A DNA stretch of 64,000 nucleotides from positions 620,001 through 684,000 of the forward strand of contig NZ_JASZYG010000003.1 in assembly GCF_030317105.1 (NCBI RefSeq), read 5' to 3'. The number at the start of each line of letters is the position of its first letter. The stretch's first letter is position 1. Source of the stretch: Variovorax brevis. GTDB taxonomy: Bacteria > Pseudomonadota > Gammaproteobacteria > Burkholderiales > Burkholderiaceae_C. Below are positions 8,486 to 17,530 of the stretch, piece by piece. The notes below the pieces were generated by a model. The model was not told the origin of the DNA. It saw only the letters and a program-made list of their open reading frames with translations, and ran no database searches. A program made the translations under genes and the position numbers.

Positions 8486-10345
8486 TCACAGGAAACCGAC
8501 CGAGAACCACGGCACGAAGACCAGCAGCAACAGCGCGATGAACAGCGCCGCCATGTGCGGCCAGACGCGCGGCATCGCCACGTCCGGCGACACACGGCCG
8601 ATGGCGCATGCGGCATAGAAACCAACACCGAAGGGCGGCGCGAACAAGCCGAGGCCCATCGCGAAGATCACGACCATGGCGTAGTGCACCTCGTTGACCC
8701 CGACCATCTTGGCGATCGGGAACAGGAGCGGGCCGAACAGCACGATCGCCGGTATGCCTTCGAGCAGGCTGCCCAGCACCACGAAGGCGAGCGCCGACAC
8801 CAGCAGGAAGCCCATCTTGCCGCCCGGCACAGACGTCATGATCTTGACCAGGTCCTGCGCAAAGCCCGACTGCGTGAGGGCCCATGCCATCGCGGTGGCA
8901 CAGCCGACGATCAGCAGGATGGCGCCCGACAGCGATGCCGTGTCCAGCAGCATCGGATAGATCCGCTTCCAGTCGAACTGCCGGTAGATGAACAGGCCGG
9001 CAAGCACGGTGTAGAAGATGCCGATGGTCGACACCTCGGTGGCCGTCGCCACGCCCTCGACAACGGCGGTGCGGATGATCACCGGCAAGGCCAGCGCCGG
9101 CAGGGCCACGAGCAACAGCTTGCCGATCTGCTGGCGCGTGGCCTTCGTCACGCCCGACATGTCTTCGCGACGTGTTTGCCACCAGACGACGATGGCCATC
9201 AGCACGAGGCCGACCACCGCCGGCATCAAACCGCCAATGAACAGCGACGTGATCGACACGCCCGTCACCGAGCCGACCGTGATCAGCACGATGCTCGGCG
9301 GAATGGTTTCCGACATGGCGCCGGAAGCCGACAGCAATCCGATCAGGTCCCCGTCCTTGCTGCCGCGCTTTTTCATCTCCGGAAATAAGGCCGGTGCCAC
9401 GGCCGCCATGTCGGCCGCCTTGGCACCCGAGATGCCCGAGACGATGTACATGGCGCCCAGCAGCACGTACTGCAGTCCACCGCGCACGTGGCCGATCAGG
9501 CTCACCAGGAAGTTGATCATCGCGCGGGCCAGGCCGGTCATCTCGATCAGCGAACCGAGGAAGACGAAGAGCGGCACCGCCAGCAGGATCAGGTGCGACA
9601 TGCCTTCCTGCATGCGGTTGGGCATGATTGACATCGGCGTGGTGGTCGAGAAGGCCAGGTAGGACATCGTCGCCAACCCGAACGCGAACGCGATCGGCAC
9701 GCCGATCACGATGCAGCCAACCAGCATCACAAGGAAGAAGATCACGAGGTTGAGGTTGCCGAGCGTCGCCAGCGCCGGTGCCAGCAGCCACAGCGCGCCA
9801 CCACCCAACGCCACCGCGGTGCCGCACACGGCGATCTGTTTCCATGGCGACTGCTCCACGAGCCGTGTCACCGCCGTCACCAGCATCAGGATCGCGCCCG
9901 CGAACACCGCCCCTGCACGCCAGCCTTCGCTGATGCCGAGCACCGGCGTGGTCACTTCGATCTCCTCGTGCCAATGCTGCCAGGCCGGACCGGTGAACAT
10001 GGCCAGGAAAGCCACCACCAGGCACATGCCCAGCGCATCGGTCCACGCGCGCCTTTCGGGCGACAAGTCCTTGACGAAAGTCGTCAGGTGCATGTGGGCG
10101 GTGCGCCGCAAGGCAATGCAGGAGCCGAGCATCGCGAGCCACAGGAACAGGATGCTCGCGAGTTCGTCCGTCCAGGTGAGCGGCTCATGAAGCACGTAGC
10201 GCGCGAAGGCGCCACCGCCAAGGATGAAGATTTCTGCCACCACGATGGCGGCCGCGGGAATTTCGGTGACCCAGGCCAGCAACCGGTCGAACCAGCGTGG
10301 GCTGGTGTCCGGGACGATGTCGAGCGGGTCTACGGTGGACTGCAT
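8486..10345 (-). CDS. TRAP transporter, fused small and large permease subunits (DctQM), 619 aa
   Basis: Membrane part of a tripartite sodium-driven importer. Residues about 1-170 form a DctQ-like four-helix small subunit ([19 protein letters not shown] is the typical DctQ segment). After a short linker the DctM large subunit follows with about 12 membrane segments, including the conserved [15 protein letters not shown] and [22 protein letters not shown]. The fusion of Q and M in one chain is a known arrangement. The ATG at 10345 follows GAGGGG. The receptor gene is 11 bp upstream, and the dehydratase follows 31 bp downstream. The cargo is probably a hexuronate or aldonate, judged from the enzymes in the operon. 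Confidence 0.9.
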   Translation of the reverse strand: MQSTVDPLDIVPDTSPRWFDRLLAWVTEIPAAAIVVAEIFILGGGAFARYVLHEPLTWTDELASILFLWLAMLGSCIALRRTAHMHLTTFVKDLSPERRAWTDALGMCLVVAFLAMFTGPAWQHWHEEIEVTTPVLGISEGWRAGAVFAGAILMLVTAVTRLVEQSPWKQIAVCGTAVALGGGALWLLAPALATLGNLNLVIFFLVMLVGCIVIGVPIAFAFGLATMSYLAFSTTTPMSIMPNRMQEGMSHLILLAVPLFVFLGSLIEMTGLARAMINFLVSLIGHVRGGLQYVLLGAMYIVSGISGAKAADMAAVAPALFPEMKKRGSKDGDLIGLLSASGAMSETIPPSIVLITVGSVTGVSITSLFIGGLMPAVVGLVLMAIVVWWQTRREDMSGVTKATRQQIGKLLLVALPALALPVIIRTAVVEGVATATEVSTIGIFYTVLAGLFIYRQFDWKRIYPMLLDTASLSGAILLIVGCATAMAWALTQSGFAQDLVKIMTSVPGGKMGFLLVSALAFVVLGSLLEGIPAIVLFGPLLFPIAKMVGVNEVHYAMVVIFAMGLGLFAPPFGVGFYAACAIGRVSPDVAMPRVWPHMAALFIALLLLVFVPWFSVGFL

Positions 10346-10356
10346 GGCGCTGCCCC

Positions 10357-11373
10357 TCAAGCCAGCTTGCCGGAGTACTTCTCCAGCTTGGCCCACACCT
10401 CATCGCCGTACTTGGTCTTCCACTCGGTGTAGAAGCCCGCGGTCTTGAGCAGCTCCCGGAACGGCGCCGCGTCGGGCTTGTTGAAGGTGACCCCCAGCTT
10501 GGTCAACTGTGCCTGCGCATCGGTGTTGAGCTTGGCGATGTCTTCGCGTTGCTTGAGCGCAGCGGCGTTGAGGTTCTTGGCAAGCGCCTCCTGCACTTCC
10601 TTCGGCAAGGACTGCAGCTTCTTCGCATTGCCGAAGATGAAGTGGCCGTCCCACGTATGGGCCGTCAGCGAGCAGAACTTCTGCACTTCGTAGAGCTTGG
10701 CGCTCTGGATGAGCGCGAGCGGGTTCTCCTGCCCGTCGACCACCTTGGTCTGCAGCGACGAATAGAGCTCGCCGAACGGAATCGCCGTGGGCGACGCACC
10801 GAGCGCCTTGAACATCGAGATCCACAGCGGAATGCCCGGCACGCGGATCTTGAAGCCCTTGAGGTCGGCTGGCGTCACGATCGGCTTGCTGGCCGACGTG
10901 ATGTTGCGATAGCCGTTGTCCAGGCACTTGTCGTATGCGTAGAGGTTGACCTTGAGCAGCGCGCTGCGCACATAGGCGCCCAGGTCGCCGTCCATCGCGG
11001 CCCACACGGCGGCGTAGTCCTTGAACGCGAAGGCCACGCCGTTGATGCCGGCCGTCGGCACCAGCGTCTGCAGGTTGGTGCCGGCCGTGGACATGATGTC
11101 GATGGCCCCGGCACGCGTCTGCGAAATCATGTCGGGCTCGCTGCCGAGTTGGCTGGTCGGATAGACCTGCAGGTCGACCTTGCCGCCGGTGTCCTTGCGG
11201 ATGGCTTCGGCCGCTTCCTTGATGCGCAGCGTTCCCGGATGGTCTGCCGGAAAGGCGGTGCCGTACTTGAGCTTGATCTCGCCCTCGGCAAAGGCGAAGC
11301 GGGGCAGCGTCACCGCGGCGCCGGCAGCGGCAAGCGTGGTGGCAAATTGGCGACGGGTGGGCGCAAAGGTCAT
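10357..11373 (-). CDS. TRAP transporter solute-binding protein (DctP family), 338 aa
   Basis: Periplasmic receptor for the TRAP permease encoded next. The N-terminus carries an export signal with twin arginines (TRRQFATTLAAAGAAVTLPRFAFA). DctP features include the helix GGKVDLQVYPTSQLGSE, the carboxylate-binding segment FKIRVPGIPLW and the later block KVVDGQENPLALI. The ATG at 11373 follows CCGGAGA. Placed between the reductase gene and the permease, it belongs to the sugar-acid operon. The arginine in KIRVP is the position that normally holds the substrate carboxylate, which agrees with uptake of a sugar acid. Confidence 0.9.
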   Translation of the reverse strand: MTFAPTRRQFATTLAAAGAAVTLPRFAFAEGEIKLKYGTAFPADHPGTLRIKEAAEAIRKDTGGKVDLQVYPTSQLGSEPDMISQTRAGAIDIMSTAGTNLQTLVPTAGINGVAFAFKDYAAVWAAMDGDLGAYVRSALLKVNLYAYDKCLDNGYRNITSASKPIVTPADLKGFKIRVPGIPLWISMFKALGASPTAIPFGELYSSLQTKVVDGQENPLALIQSAKLYEVQKFCSLTAHTWDGHFIFGNAKKLQSLPKEVQEALAKNLNAAALKQREDIAKLNTDAQAQLTKLGVTFNKPDAAPFRELLKTAGFYTEWKTKYGDEVWAKLEKYSGKLA

Positions 11374-11423
11374 GTCGGTGTCTCCGGTAGGTGTTGAGTG
11401 GCGATGTGCGTGAATGCTTTGAA

Positions 11424-12905
11424 TCAGGGGGACAGCAGCGCGGTCATCCCGCCGCGGCGCAACGTGGACAAGTGGCCGGCCAGGCGCTCGACGAAGGCCG
11501 GCGGCCACGGCTGCAAGCCGAACACGGGGCTGTGGGCCAGCGCGGCATTCGCTGCGTCCATGTCGTTGGCGGTCTGACGCAAACGTGCCGCCAGTGCCTC
11601 GGCGCCAGGGTCGCTGATGACCAGTGCGGCACCGCTGTCACTGCGTCCCGTCGAGAGGTAGTGCAGCCAGCTTGCGAGGGCACGCTCGAGTTGAGGACGC
11701 TCGACGCCCGCGGCCAGGCTCTCGCGCAAGGCCGGCAGCCAGCGCACCGGCACCTTCTGCGTGCCGTCCATCGCGATTTGCTGCGTACGGTGGGCCAAGG
11801 TCGGGTTCTCGAAGCGCTTGAGCAGGTCGTGGCAATAGGCCAGCACGTCGTAGCCCGGCGGCACCGCCACGGTGGCGCGAAGGTCTTCGATCATCAGGCG
11901 GCGGGCGAACTGTCCGACCAGCGGATGCGCCATGGCGTCGGCCACCGTCTCCAGTCCGCAGAGCTGCCCGGCATATGCGAGGGCCGAGTGCGTGCCATTG
12001 AGCAGGCGCAGCTTCATCGCCTGGTAGGGGCGCACGTCGCTGGTCAGCAAGGCCCCGGCGTCCTCCCAGGCGGGACGGATGCTTGCAAAGCGGTCTTCGA
12101 TCACCCATTGGGTGAACGGCTCGCAAACGATGGCCGCCTCGTCGCGCAGGCCCAGGCGTTCGGCCGCCCAATCGAGTGAGGCCGGCGTCGCGGCCGGAAC
12201 GATACGGTCCACCATGCTGTTGGGACAGCCGATCTCCCGTTCGATGCGGCGTGCGAGCTTTGCATCGAACATGCTGGCGTATTGCGCCAGCAGCTTGCGC
12301 AGGGTGTCACCGTTGCCGGCCATGTTGTCGCAGCACACCAGCGTCAGGGGCGCACCGGACGGGCGATTCCTTATCCCGGCAGCGAGCACGCCGAGCGTGG
12401 TGCGCGGTGATTCCGGATGCGCGAGGTCATGGCGCACGTCCGCGTTGTCGATGTCGAGGTCGGCGCTGGCCGGGTTCTGGCTGTAGCCCTTTTCGGTCAC
12501 CGTGCTGGTCACGATGGACACGGTGGGATCGGCAATGGCCGCGATCACCTGCGCGAGGTCCCGCGGCGCGAACAAGGCGCCGCGCAATGCACCGACGATC
12601 CGCGTGTGCGCTTCATCACCGTGTCGCTCGGTGACGGAGTACAGGTGGTCCTGCCCGGCCAGCACATCCGGAACGCGCGGATCGCGAAGGCTCACGCCGA
12701 CGATGCCCCAGCGCAGGTCGCCTTGGGCGATCACTTTTTCGGTGTAGAGAGCCTGATGGGCCCGGTGAAAGGCACCCAGGCCCAGATGGACGATGCCCCG
12801 TTGCAGTTGAGTGCGGTCATAGCCTGGGCGGGCTACCGATTCGCGGGCGATACGTAGGTTGCCTGCCGATAGACGCTCGCTGCTCTGGATGACTCTCGAA
12901 GGCAT
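11424..12905 (-). CDS. Mannitol dehydrogenase-family oxidoreductase, probable D-fructuronate reductase, 493 aa
   Basis: Polyol-specific long-chain dehydrogenase. Seen: N-terminal nucleotide-binding start GIVHLGLGAFHRAHQA, VTEKGY, and the catalytic Lys-Asn-His set in MKLRLLNGTHSALAY, where the family has KxxxxNxxH. Members act on mannitol/fructose (MtlK), altronate/tagaturonate or mannonate/fructuronate (UxuB). The partner mannonate dehydratase in the same operon makes fructuronate reductase the best guess. It is the first gene after the regulatory region, which carries an exact TACCATGGTA palindrome 25 bp upstream of its start. Mannitol 2-dehydrogenase remains an alternative. Confidence 0.82.
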   Translation of the reverse strand: MPSRVIQSSERLSAGNLRIARESVARPGYDRTQLQRGIVHLGLGAFHRAHQALYTEKVIAQGDLRWGIVGVSLRDPRVPDVLAGQDHLYSVTERHGDEAHTRIVGALRGALFAPRDLAQVIAAIADPTVSIVTSTVTEKGYSQNPASADLDIDNADVRHDLAHPESPRTTLGVLAAGIRNRPSGAPLTLVCCDNMAGNGDTLRKLLAQYASMFDAKLARRIEREIGCPNSMVDRIVPAATPASLDWAAERLGLRDEAAIVCEPFTQWVIEDRFASIRPAWEDAGALLTSDVRPYQAMKLRLLNGTHSALAYAGQLCGLETVADAMAHPLVGQFARRLMIEDLRATVAVPPGYDVLAYCHDLLKRFENPTLAHRTQQIAMDGTQKVPVRWLPALRESLAAGVERPQLERALASWLHYLSTGRSDSGAALVISDPGAEALAARLRQTANDMDAANAALAHSPVFGLQPWPPAFVERLAGHLSTLRRGGMTALLSP

Positions 12906-12930
12906 TCATGTCCTCGGTTTATTACCACAG

Positions 12931-12940
12931 TACCATGGTA
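12931..12940. promoter_or_regulatory. Operator palindrome, copy 1 (TACCATGGTA)
   Basis: Perfect 10-bp palindrome 25 bp upstream of the reductase start. An identical copy lies 96 bp away next to the GntR gene. The pair frames the divergent promoter region, so it is a likely binding site for the adjacent GntR/FCD regulator. Short palindromes with TGGT/ACCA arms are usual for this family. Confidence 0.6.
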
Positions 12941-13026
12941 GTCATGGGCCTGTTGCGGAGTCTATTGACGGTGTTTCACTATTTATAGCGGGATAACCCT
13001 ATGAAATGAGGCGATGACTAGTTGAC

Positions 13027-13036
13027 TACCATGGTA
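13027..13036. promoter_or_regulatory. Operator palindrome, copy 2 (TACCATGGTA)
   Basis: Second exact copy, 41 bp upstream of the GntR start codon. Both copies are followed on one side by AG. Between the two lies the most AT-rich stretch of this gap (TTGACG at 12965-12970 and ATTTATA just after), the probable promoter zone. Two sites around a divergent promoter would allow looping and autoregulation. Confidence 0.6.
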
Positions 13037-13077
13037 GAAAATGCATCCATTGCCCTCAACAAGGATTCTTCATCTCC

Positions 13078-13842
13078 ATGTCCGCTCCAATCCCGGCCCG
13101 CCCCCGAGGCAAGGCCGCCGAATCAGCGCCGACCGAAGGCCCCCTGGTTGACGCCCTTGCAGGTTTTCAGCTCGATCCAGCACGCTCGTACACGGCACAA
13201 GTGCACGACGTCCTGCTGCGGGCGATCGTTCGCGGCACGCTCCCTCCGCGCACTGCACTCTCGGAAGCGACGATCTCCAAGCTGATTGACGTCAGTCGCA
13301 CGCCGGTGCGCGAGGCGCTGGCCCAGTTGGCCGACGAGCAGATGGTGTTGATTTACCGGCAGGTGGGCACGATCGTCGCGCCGGTACGCACGCAACTGCT
13401 CGAAGAAGGTCGCTTCGTACGCAGCACGCTCGAGTGCGCCAGTCATGTGCAACTGGTGCAGACGATCACGCCGTCGCAACTCGAGGAGTTCGGGCAAATC
13501 GTCCAGCGGCAACGCAGCGCGGTCGAGACCGGGGAGATCGACAGGTTCTCGGAGCTTGACGAGTTGATGCACCGCCGCCTGTTCGAGTTCGCCGGCCGTG
13601 GGCACGTGTGGGAGATGCTTGAACCCATCAAGCGGCAGTTCGACCGGGTGCGCTGGCTGCTCCTGGGCCACGTGGCCGGTCATGCGGACCGCGCCTTGCA
13701 GGAACATGAGCAGATGCTCGCGCAAATGGCATCCCGCGACGTGGCAGGCCTCGGCGCCAGCGTCTCATCTCACATCAACCACATCACCACGCACCTGGCG
13801 GCGCTTCGTGAACAGGCGCCTGAGAGCTACTTCTCAAATTGA
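13078..13842 (+). CDS. GntR-family transcriptional regulator, FCD subfamily, 254 aa
   Basis: DNA-binding repressor or activator responding to a sugar acid. Winged helix at about residues 40-105 (LLRAIVRGTLPPRTALSEATISKLIDVSRTPVREAL contains the typical SRTPVREAL recognition helix). The C-terminal FCD ligand domain has metal-site residues in DELMHRR, HEQML and SSHINHI. It is transcribed away from the sugar-acid operon, with two TACCATGGTA palindromes between, so control of that operon and of itself is very likely. The ligand might be mannonate or fructuronate, as for UxuR/ExuR relatives; that is inference. Confidence 0.9.
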   Translation: MSAPIPARPRGKAAESAPTEGPLVDALAGFQLDPARSYTAQVHDVLLRAIVRGTLPPRTALSEATISKLIDVSRTPVREALAQLADEQMVLIYRQVGTIVAPVRTQLLEEGRFVRSTLECASHVQLVQTITPSQLEEFGQIVQRQRSAVETGEIDRFSELDELMHRRLFEFAGRGHVWEMLEPIKRQFDRVRWLLLGHVAGHADRALQEHEQMLAQMASRDVAGLGASVSSHINHITTHLAALREQAPESYFSN

Positions 13843-13894
13843 CTGGACGGCGGGGGTCGTGAACCCCTGCCCTCGTTTCGCGAACAGGCCCCGA

Positions 13895-14665
13895 TCACCC
13901 CAGCGACGCGTGAAACTGCGTCACCAGCCGCACGAACTCCGCCGGCAGCTCCACCGCACTCAGGTGCGCACCGTCAATAGTTGCCAGCCGCGCCCCCGGA
14001 ATCGCCGCCACCATCTCCTCTGACATGGCCAGCGGCGTGGCCTCGTCGAGCGTGCCGGCGATGACGAGCACCGGCCGCTGGACGCGCTTGTTGCTCTCCC
14101 GAAAATCGATCGCCGCCACCGCCTCGCAGCTCGCCGCATAGCCGGCGGCGTCGGTGCACACCAGCGCACTTTCCAGCAGGCCCGCAGCCGCTTCGCCGGC
14201 GGGCGTGGCAACGAAGCCGGGCGTCAGCCAGCGCGCCACGGCGCCCGGTGCTATCGCCGAAATGCCCTGCGACGCCACGGTCTCCACACGCGTCTTCCAC
14301 GGCGCCTTGTCCGGGTAGTACGACGCCGAATTGGCAATCACCACGCTGGCGAGCAGATCCGGGCGCCGCACCGCCAGCGCCTGCGCCGTCATGCCGCCCA
14401 TCGACAAACCCACGAAGTGCACCGGCTCGCCGCCCGCCTCGCGTTCGATGAGTTCAGCCACGTCGTCGGCCAGCGTGTCGATGGAATGATCGCCCGTCAC
14501 CACCTCGGAGCGCCCATGGTTGCGGTGGTCGTAGCGCAGCACGGTGCAGGTGCGCGCCAGCAGCGGCGCAACGCCGTCCCACATGTGCAGGTCACAGCCC
14601 AGGGCGTGGCTGAGCACGACCATCGGGCCTTGCCCTTCGCGAACCACATTCAGACGGATCATCAT
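13895..14665 (-). CDS. pcaD: 3-oxoadipate enol-lactonase, 256 aa
   Basis: Alpha/beta hydrolase that converts beta-ketoadipate enol-lactone to beta-ketoadipate, the step at which the catechol and protocatechuate branches meet. Seen: VVLSHALGCDLHMWD (oxyanion region), RYDHRNHGRS, nucleophile in GLSMGGM, and a C-terminal DGAHLSAVELP with the catalytic His. The start is one of two tandem ATGs after AAGAAAGGA; the first also overlaps the MFS stop. It is the last gene of the operon aroE-like, pcaB, pcaC, MFS, pcaD, so the assignment is strong. Confidence 0.9.
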   Translation of the reverse strand: MMIRLNVVREGQGPMVVLSHALGCDLHMWDGVAPLLARTCTVLRYDHRNHGRSEVVTGDHSIDTLADDVAELIEREAGGEPVHFVGLSMGGMTAQALAVRRPDLLASVVIANSASYYPDKAPWKTRVETVASQGISAIAPGAVARWLTPGFVATPAGEAAAGLLESALVCTDAAGYAASCEAVAAIDFRESNKRVQRPVLVIAGTLDEATPLAMSEEMVAAIPGARLATIDGAHLSAVELPAEFVRLVTQFHASLG

Positions 14666-15858
14666 TTTTCCTTTCTTGGAGTATTGAGCGTTGGCAGCCA
14701 TGCAAAAGCAATCACGACCAGCGTGACGCCGGCCACCATCAAGGGCACCACCATCGGCCAAGCGCCGTGACTGTATTGCGCATCCACGAATCGTGCAGCA
14801 ACCTGGCCGGTGCAGAACGCGACCAGCATCATGCCGAATCCGGACCACGACACGGCGCGCCCCGCCAGATGCGGCAAGTCACCGACGGCGCCGGCTTGTC
14901 CGCAGGGCTGGTGGATGCCGTGTCCCAGGCAATAGATGGCGTGGCCCAGCAGCAATGGCCAGGCGCTCAGCGGCAGCAGCCAGCAGCCCAGCCCCTGGAT
15001 GGCCGCGCCCGTCAGGCTGAGCGACGCCCCCAAACGAATGGTCCGCAGCTGCCCGTACTTGCGCAGCAAGCGCCGGCACATCGTGGTGCTGAAGATGTAG
15101 ACCAGCGAACCGCCGGCCGGAATCCATCCGTACCACGCGGGTGACCAGCCGAGATAGCCGATGTAGACCATCGGCGACAGCAGCAAGAAACAGAACAGGC
15201 CGCCGTAGGTTGTCGCCGAAAGGGACGACCACACCCGAAAGCTGCGGCTGGCAAATACTTCGCGCACACCGCCGCCGGGTGCAGGCTGGCTGGCATCGTG
15301 CGGCGCGCGGGTTTCGGCAAAGGAGTGCCAGCACATGGCCAGCAGCACGGCGGCGTAGAGCGCCATGGTCGCCAGCACCCAGCGCCAGCCAGCCCACTGC
15401 ACGATCCACGCGCCCAACACAGGCGCCAGCAAGGCGACCACACCCAGCCCCGTGAGGCCTCGCGCCATCACGTGCGGCCCTTCGTGCGCCGGATACAGGT
15501 CACGCACCGCGGCCCGCGAGCACACCAGGATCGCCGCCATGGACGCACCTTGCATCGCCCGCACCACCGCCAGCATCAGGGCGGAAGTCGCCAGCGCGCC
15601 GGCCAGCGCGGCCACGACATAGAAGCCAAGGCCGCCCAGCAGCACGGGTCGCCGCCCGATGCGATCGGCCAGGCTTCCCACGGGAATCTGCGCAATGCCA
15701 AAGGCCAGCACGAACATCGTCAGGCTGGTGCTGGCCGAACCCAGCTCCGAGGCAATCGCCGGCAGGGCAGGCAGGTAGCTGTCGGTCGCCACAGGCTGCG
15801 CCGCCAGCAGCAGCGGCAGCAACAACGCAAAGCTGAGCCCGTCGGCCCGCGTCCTCAC
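14662..15858 (-). CDS. MFS transporter, Bcr/CflA-like, 398 aa
   Basis: Twelve-helix major facilitator carrier in the cytoplasmic membrane. The start is a GTG at 15858 overlapping the pcaC stop as GTGA; its stop overlaps the pcaD start as ATGATG. The segment VATDSYLPALPAIASELG in the first helix pair and SLADRIGRRPVLLGG (motif A) are characteristic of the Bcr/CflA drug-efflux group. Being locked between pcaC and pcaD, it may carry an aromatic acid or pathway intermediate, in or out. The sequence itself looks like an exporter rather than the PcaK type (AAHS) importer. Confidence 0.85.
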   Translation of the reverse strand: MRTRADGLSFALLLPLLLAAQPVATDSYLPALPAIASELGSASTSLTMFVLAFGIAQIPVGSLADRIGRRPVLLGGLGFYVVAALAGALATSALMLAVVRAMQGASMAAILVCSRAAVRDLYPAHEGPHVMARGLTGLGVVALLAPVLGAWIVQWAGWRWVLATMALYAAVLLAMCWHSFAETRAPHDASQPAPGGGVREVFASRSFRVWSSLSATTYGGLFCFLLLSPMVYIGYLGWSPAWYGWIPAGGSLVYIFSTTMCRRLLRKYGQLRTIRLGASLSLTGAAIQGLGCWLLPLSAWPLLLGHAIYCLGHGIHQPCGQAGAVGDLPHLAGRAVSWSGFGMMLVAFCTGQVAARFVDAQYSHGAWPMVVPLMVAGVTLVVIAFAWLPTLNTPRKEK

Positions 15859-16277
15859 GTGGGCGTGTCCGCGAGCAGGCCCTTTTCTTTGAGGATGGCC
15901 GTTGCGATGCCGAAGGCGTGGTTGGCCGCCGGCACGCCGACGTAGATGGCCGACATCATGATGACTTCCTTGATGTCGTCGGGCGTGAGCCGCGATTCGG
16001 GCGGGCCGTCGAGCGCGGCGCGCATGTGCATCGCAAACTCCTCGAAGGACTTGATGCCCAGCATCATCGACAGCACCATGAAGCGGCGCGTCTTGTCGCC
16101 CAGCGCGGGCCGGCCCCAGATGTCGTTCCACGCATGGCGCGTGATGAGGTCCTGGAACTCGGCGTTGAACGCGTTGCGGTTGGCCAGCGACTTGTCGACC
16201 CACGCATCGCCGAGCACGCGGCGGCGGTTGACCATGCCCGCTTCGTAATCGTTGGCGGGCGGCTTGGGGTTGCTCAT
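15855..16277 (-). CDS. pcaC: 4-carboxymuconolactone decarboxylase, 140 aa
   Basis: Decarboxylates gamma-carboxymuconolactone to beta-ketoadipate enol-lactone. The small helical protein shows family segments RRRVLGDAWVDKSLAN, TRHAWNDIWGRPAL, and the active-site region HMRAALDGPPESRLTPDDIKE with MMSAIYVGVPAANHAF. Length is close to the usual 130-140 aa. It overlaps pcaB by 4 nt (ATGA) upstream and the MFS gene by 4 nt downstream, so translation of the three is coupled. AhpD-like peroxidases share the fold, but the CxxC pair of those enzymes is absent here. Confidence 0.92.
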   Translation of the reverse strand: MSNPKPPANDYEAGMVNRRRVLGDAWVDKSLANRNAFNAEFQDLITRHAWNDIWGRPALGDKTRRFMVLSMMLGIKSFEEFAMHMRAALDGPPESRLTPDDIKEVIMMSAIYVGVPAANHAFGIATAILKEKGLLADTPT

Positions 16278-17503
16278 GAAACGGTTTCCTTTCGGGGTAC
16301 GCGGGCGGCGATGCTGAAACGGGCGCGCAGCACGTCGACCTGCTGCAGCGTCGCGACGCCGGCGTGCTGCGCGAGTGCGGGACTGAACCATTCGTCGGCG
16401 GCTTCCGCCGGCAGCACCGCGCGCAAATTCTCGATATTGGCACGCATGCGCTGTGCGTCGATCTGCAGGCCGGGCAAGGCCCCTGCCAGCGCCCGGACGC
16501 TGCCGTGCGCGCTCATCAGCAGTTGCGGCCATTCGCCCAGTTCGGCTTGCCAGTTGCCCAGGGCACGCTCGTGTTCCTGCACCATGGTGGCAAGCAGCGC
16601 TGCCACGCGTTGCGGCGCACGTTGCGCGGCGGCCAGCGCGACCATCGAGCCGACGGGGTTTCGCTTGTGCGGCATGGCGGACGAACCGCCCCGCCCCGGC
16701 TCGCTGGGCTCGGCCACTTCGCCGACTTCGTATTGCCCCATGAGCGCGATGTCGCGGGCGATCTTTCCGAGGCTCCCGGCCAGCAGGCCCATCTCGCAGC
16801 CCAGCGCCACCCATTCGTCGCGCTGCGTGTGCCACACCATGCCGTCGTTGCCCAGCCCGAGTTCGTCGGCCATGCGCTGGCGCACGGTCGGGCCCAGGCC
16901 CTTCATTTGCGCGAGCGTGCCGACGGCGCCGCCCAACTGCACCTTGAGCGCGTTGTGCCTTGCGGCGCCGATGCGTTCCCGGCAGCGCACCAGTGGCGCC
17001 ACCCAGCCCGCGCACTTGAGCCCGAAGCTGGTGACCGAGCCCGGTTGCATCAAGGTGCGCGCCAAGATCGGCGTGGTGGCGTGCTGAGTGGCGTGGCCCA
17101 GCAGCGCCTCGATGGCCTTGTCCAGGTCGGCCTCGATCAACTCCACCGCGCTGCGGGTCACCAGCGACATGGCCGTGTCGATCACGTCCTGGCTGGTGCT
17201 GCCGAAATGCACGAAGGGCAAAGCCTCTTCGTTGAACAGGGCCACCGATTCCTTCAGGCTCTTGATGAGCGGAATGGCCACGCTGCCGGCCCGGCCGCTG
17301 TCGCGCACGATCTTGGCCACGTCGAATAGCTCGACCTTGCAACTGCCGATGATCGTTTGCGCGGCCGATTCCGGAATCAGGCCCAGCTGCGACTGGGCGC
17401 GCGTCAAGGCTGCTTCAAAGCGCAGCATCGCATCGACGAACTGATGGTCGCTGAACGCCTCCAGCACCTCGGGCGTCGAGAGAAAGCCTTCGAAAACACT
17501 CAT
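16274..17503 (-). CDS. pcaB: 3-carboxy-cis,cis-muconate cycloisomerase, 409 aa
   Basis: Fumarase/aspartase-superfamily enzyme that lactonises 3-carboxymuconate. Superfamily marks: HFGSTSQDVIDTAMSL in the first third and the signature loop GGSSAMPHKRNPVGS in the middle. Length and order fit PcaB; adenylosuccinate lyase and argininosuccinate lyase share these motifs but not this context. The gene follows the shikimate-dehydrogenase-like gene by 27 bp. Protocatechuate 3,4-dioxygenase, which makes its substrate, is not in the window. Confidence 0.92.
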   Translation of the reverse strand: MSVFEGFLSTPEVLEAFSDHQFVDAMLRFEAALTRAQSQLGLIPESAAQTIIGSCKVELFDVAKIVRDSGRAGSVAIPLIKSLKESVALFNEEALPFVHFGSTSQDVIDTAMSLVTRSAVELIEADLDKAIEALLGHATQHATTPILARTLMQPGSVTSFGLKCAGWVAPLVRCRERIGAARHNALKVQLGGAVGTLAQMKGLGPTVRQRMADELGLGNDGMVWHTQRDEWVALGCEMGLLAGSLGKIARDIALMGQYEVGEVAEPSEPGRGGSSAMPHKRNPVGSMVALAAAQRAPQRVAALLATMVQEHERALGNWQAELGEWPQLLMSAHGSVRALAGALPGLQIDAQRMRANIENLRAVLPAEAADEWFSPALAQHAGVATLQQVDVLRARFSIAARVPRKETVS

Positions 17504-17530
17504 GCGGGGTCTGTCCTGTGTTGAATTTTT

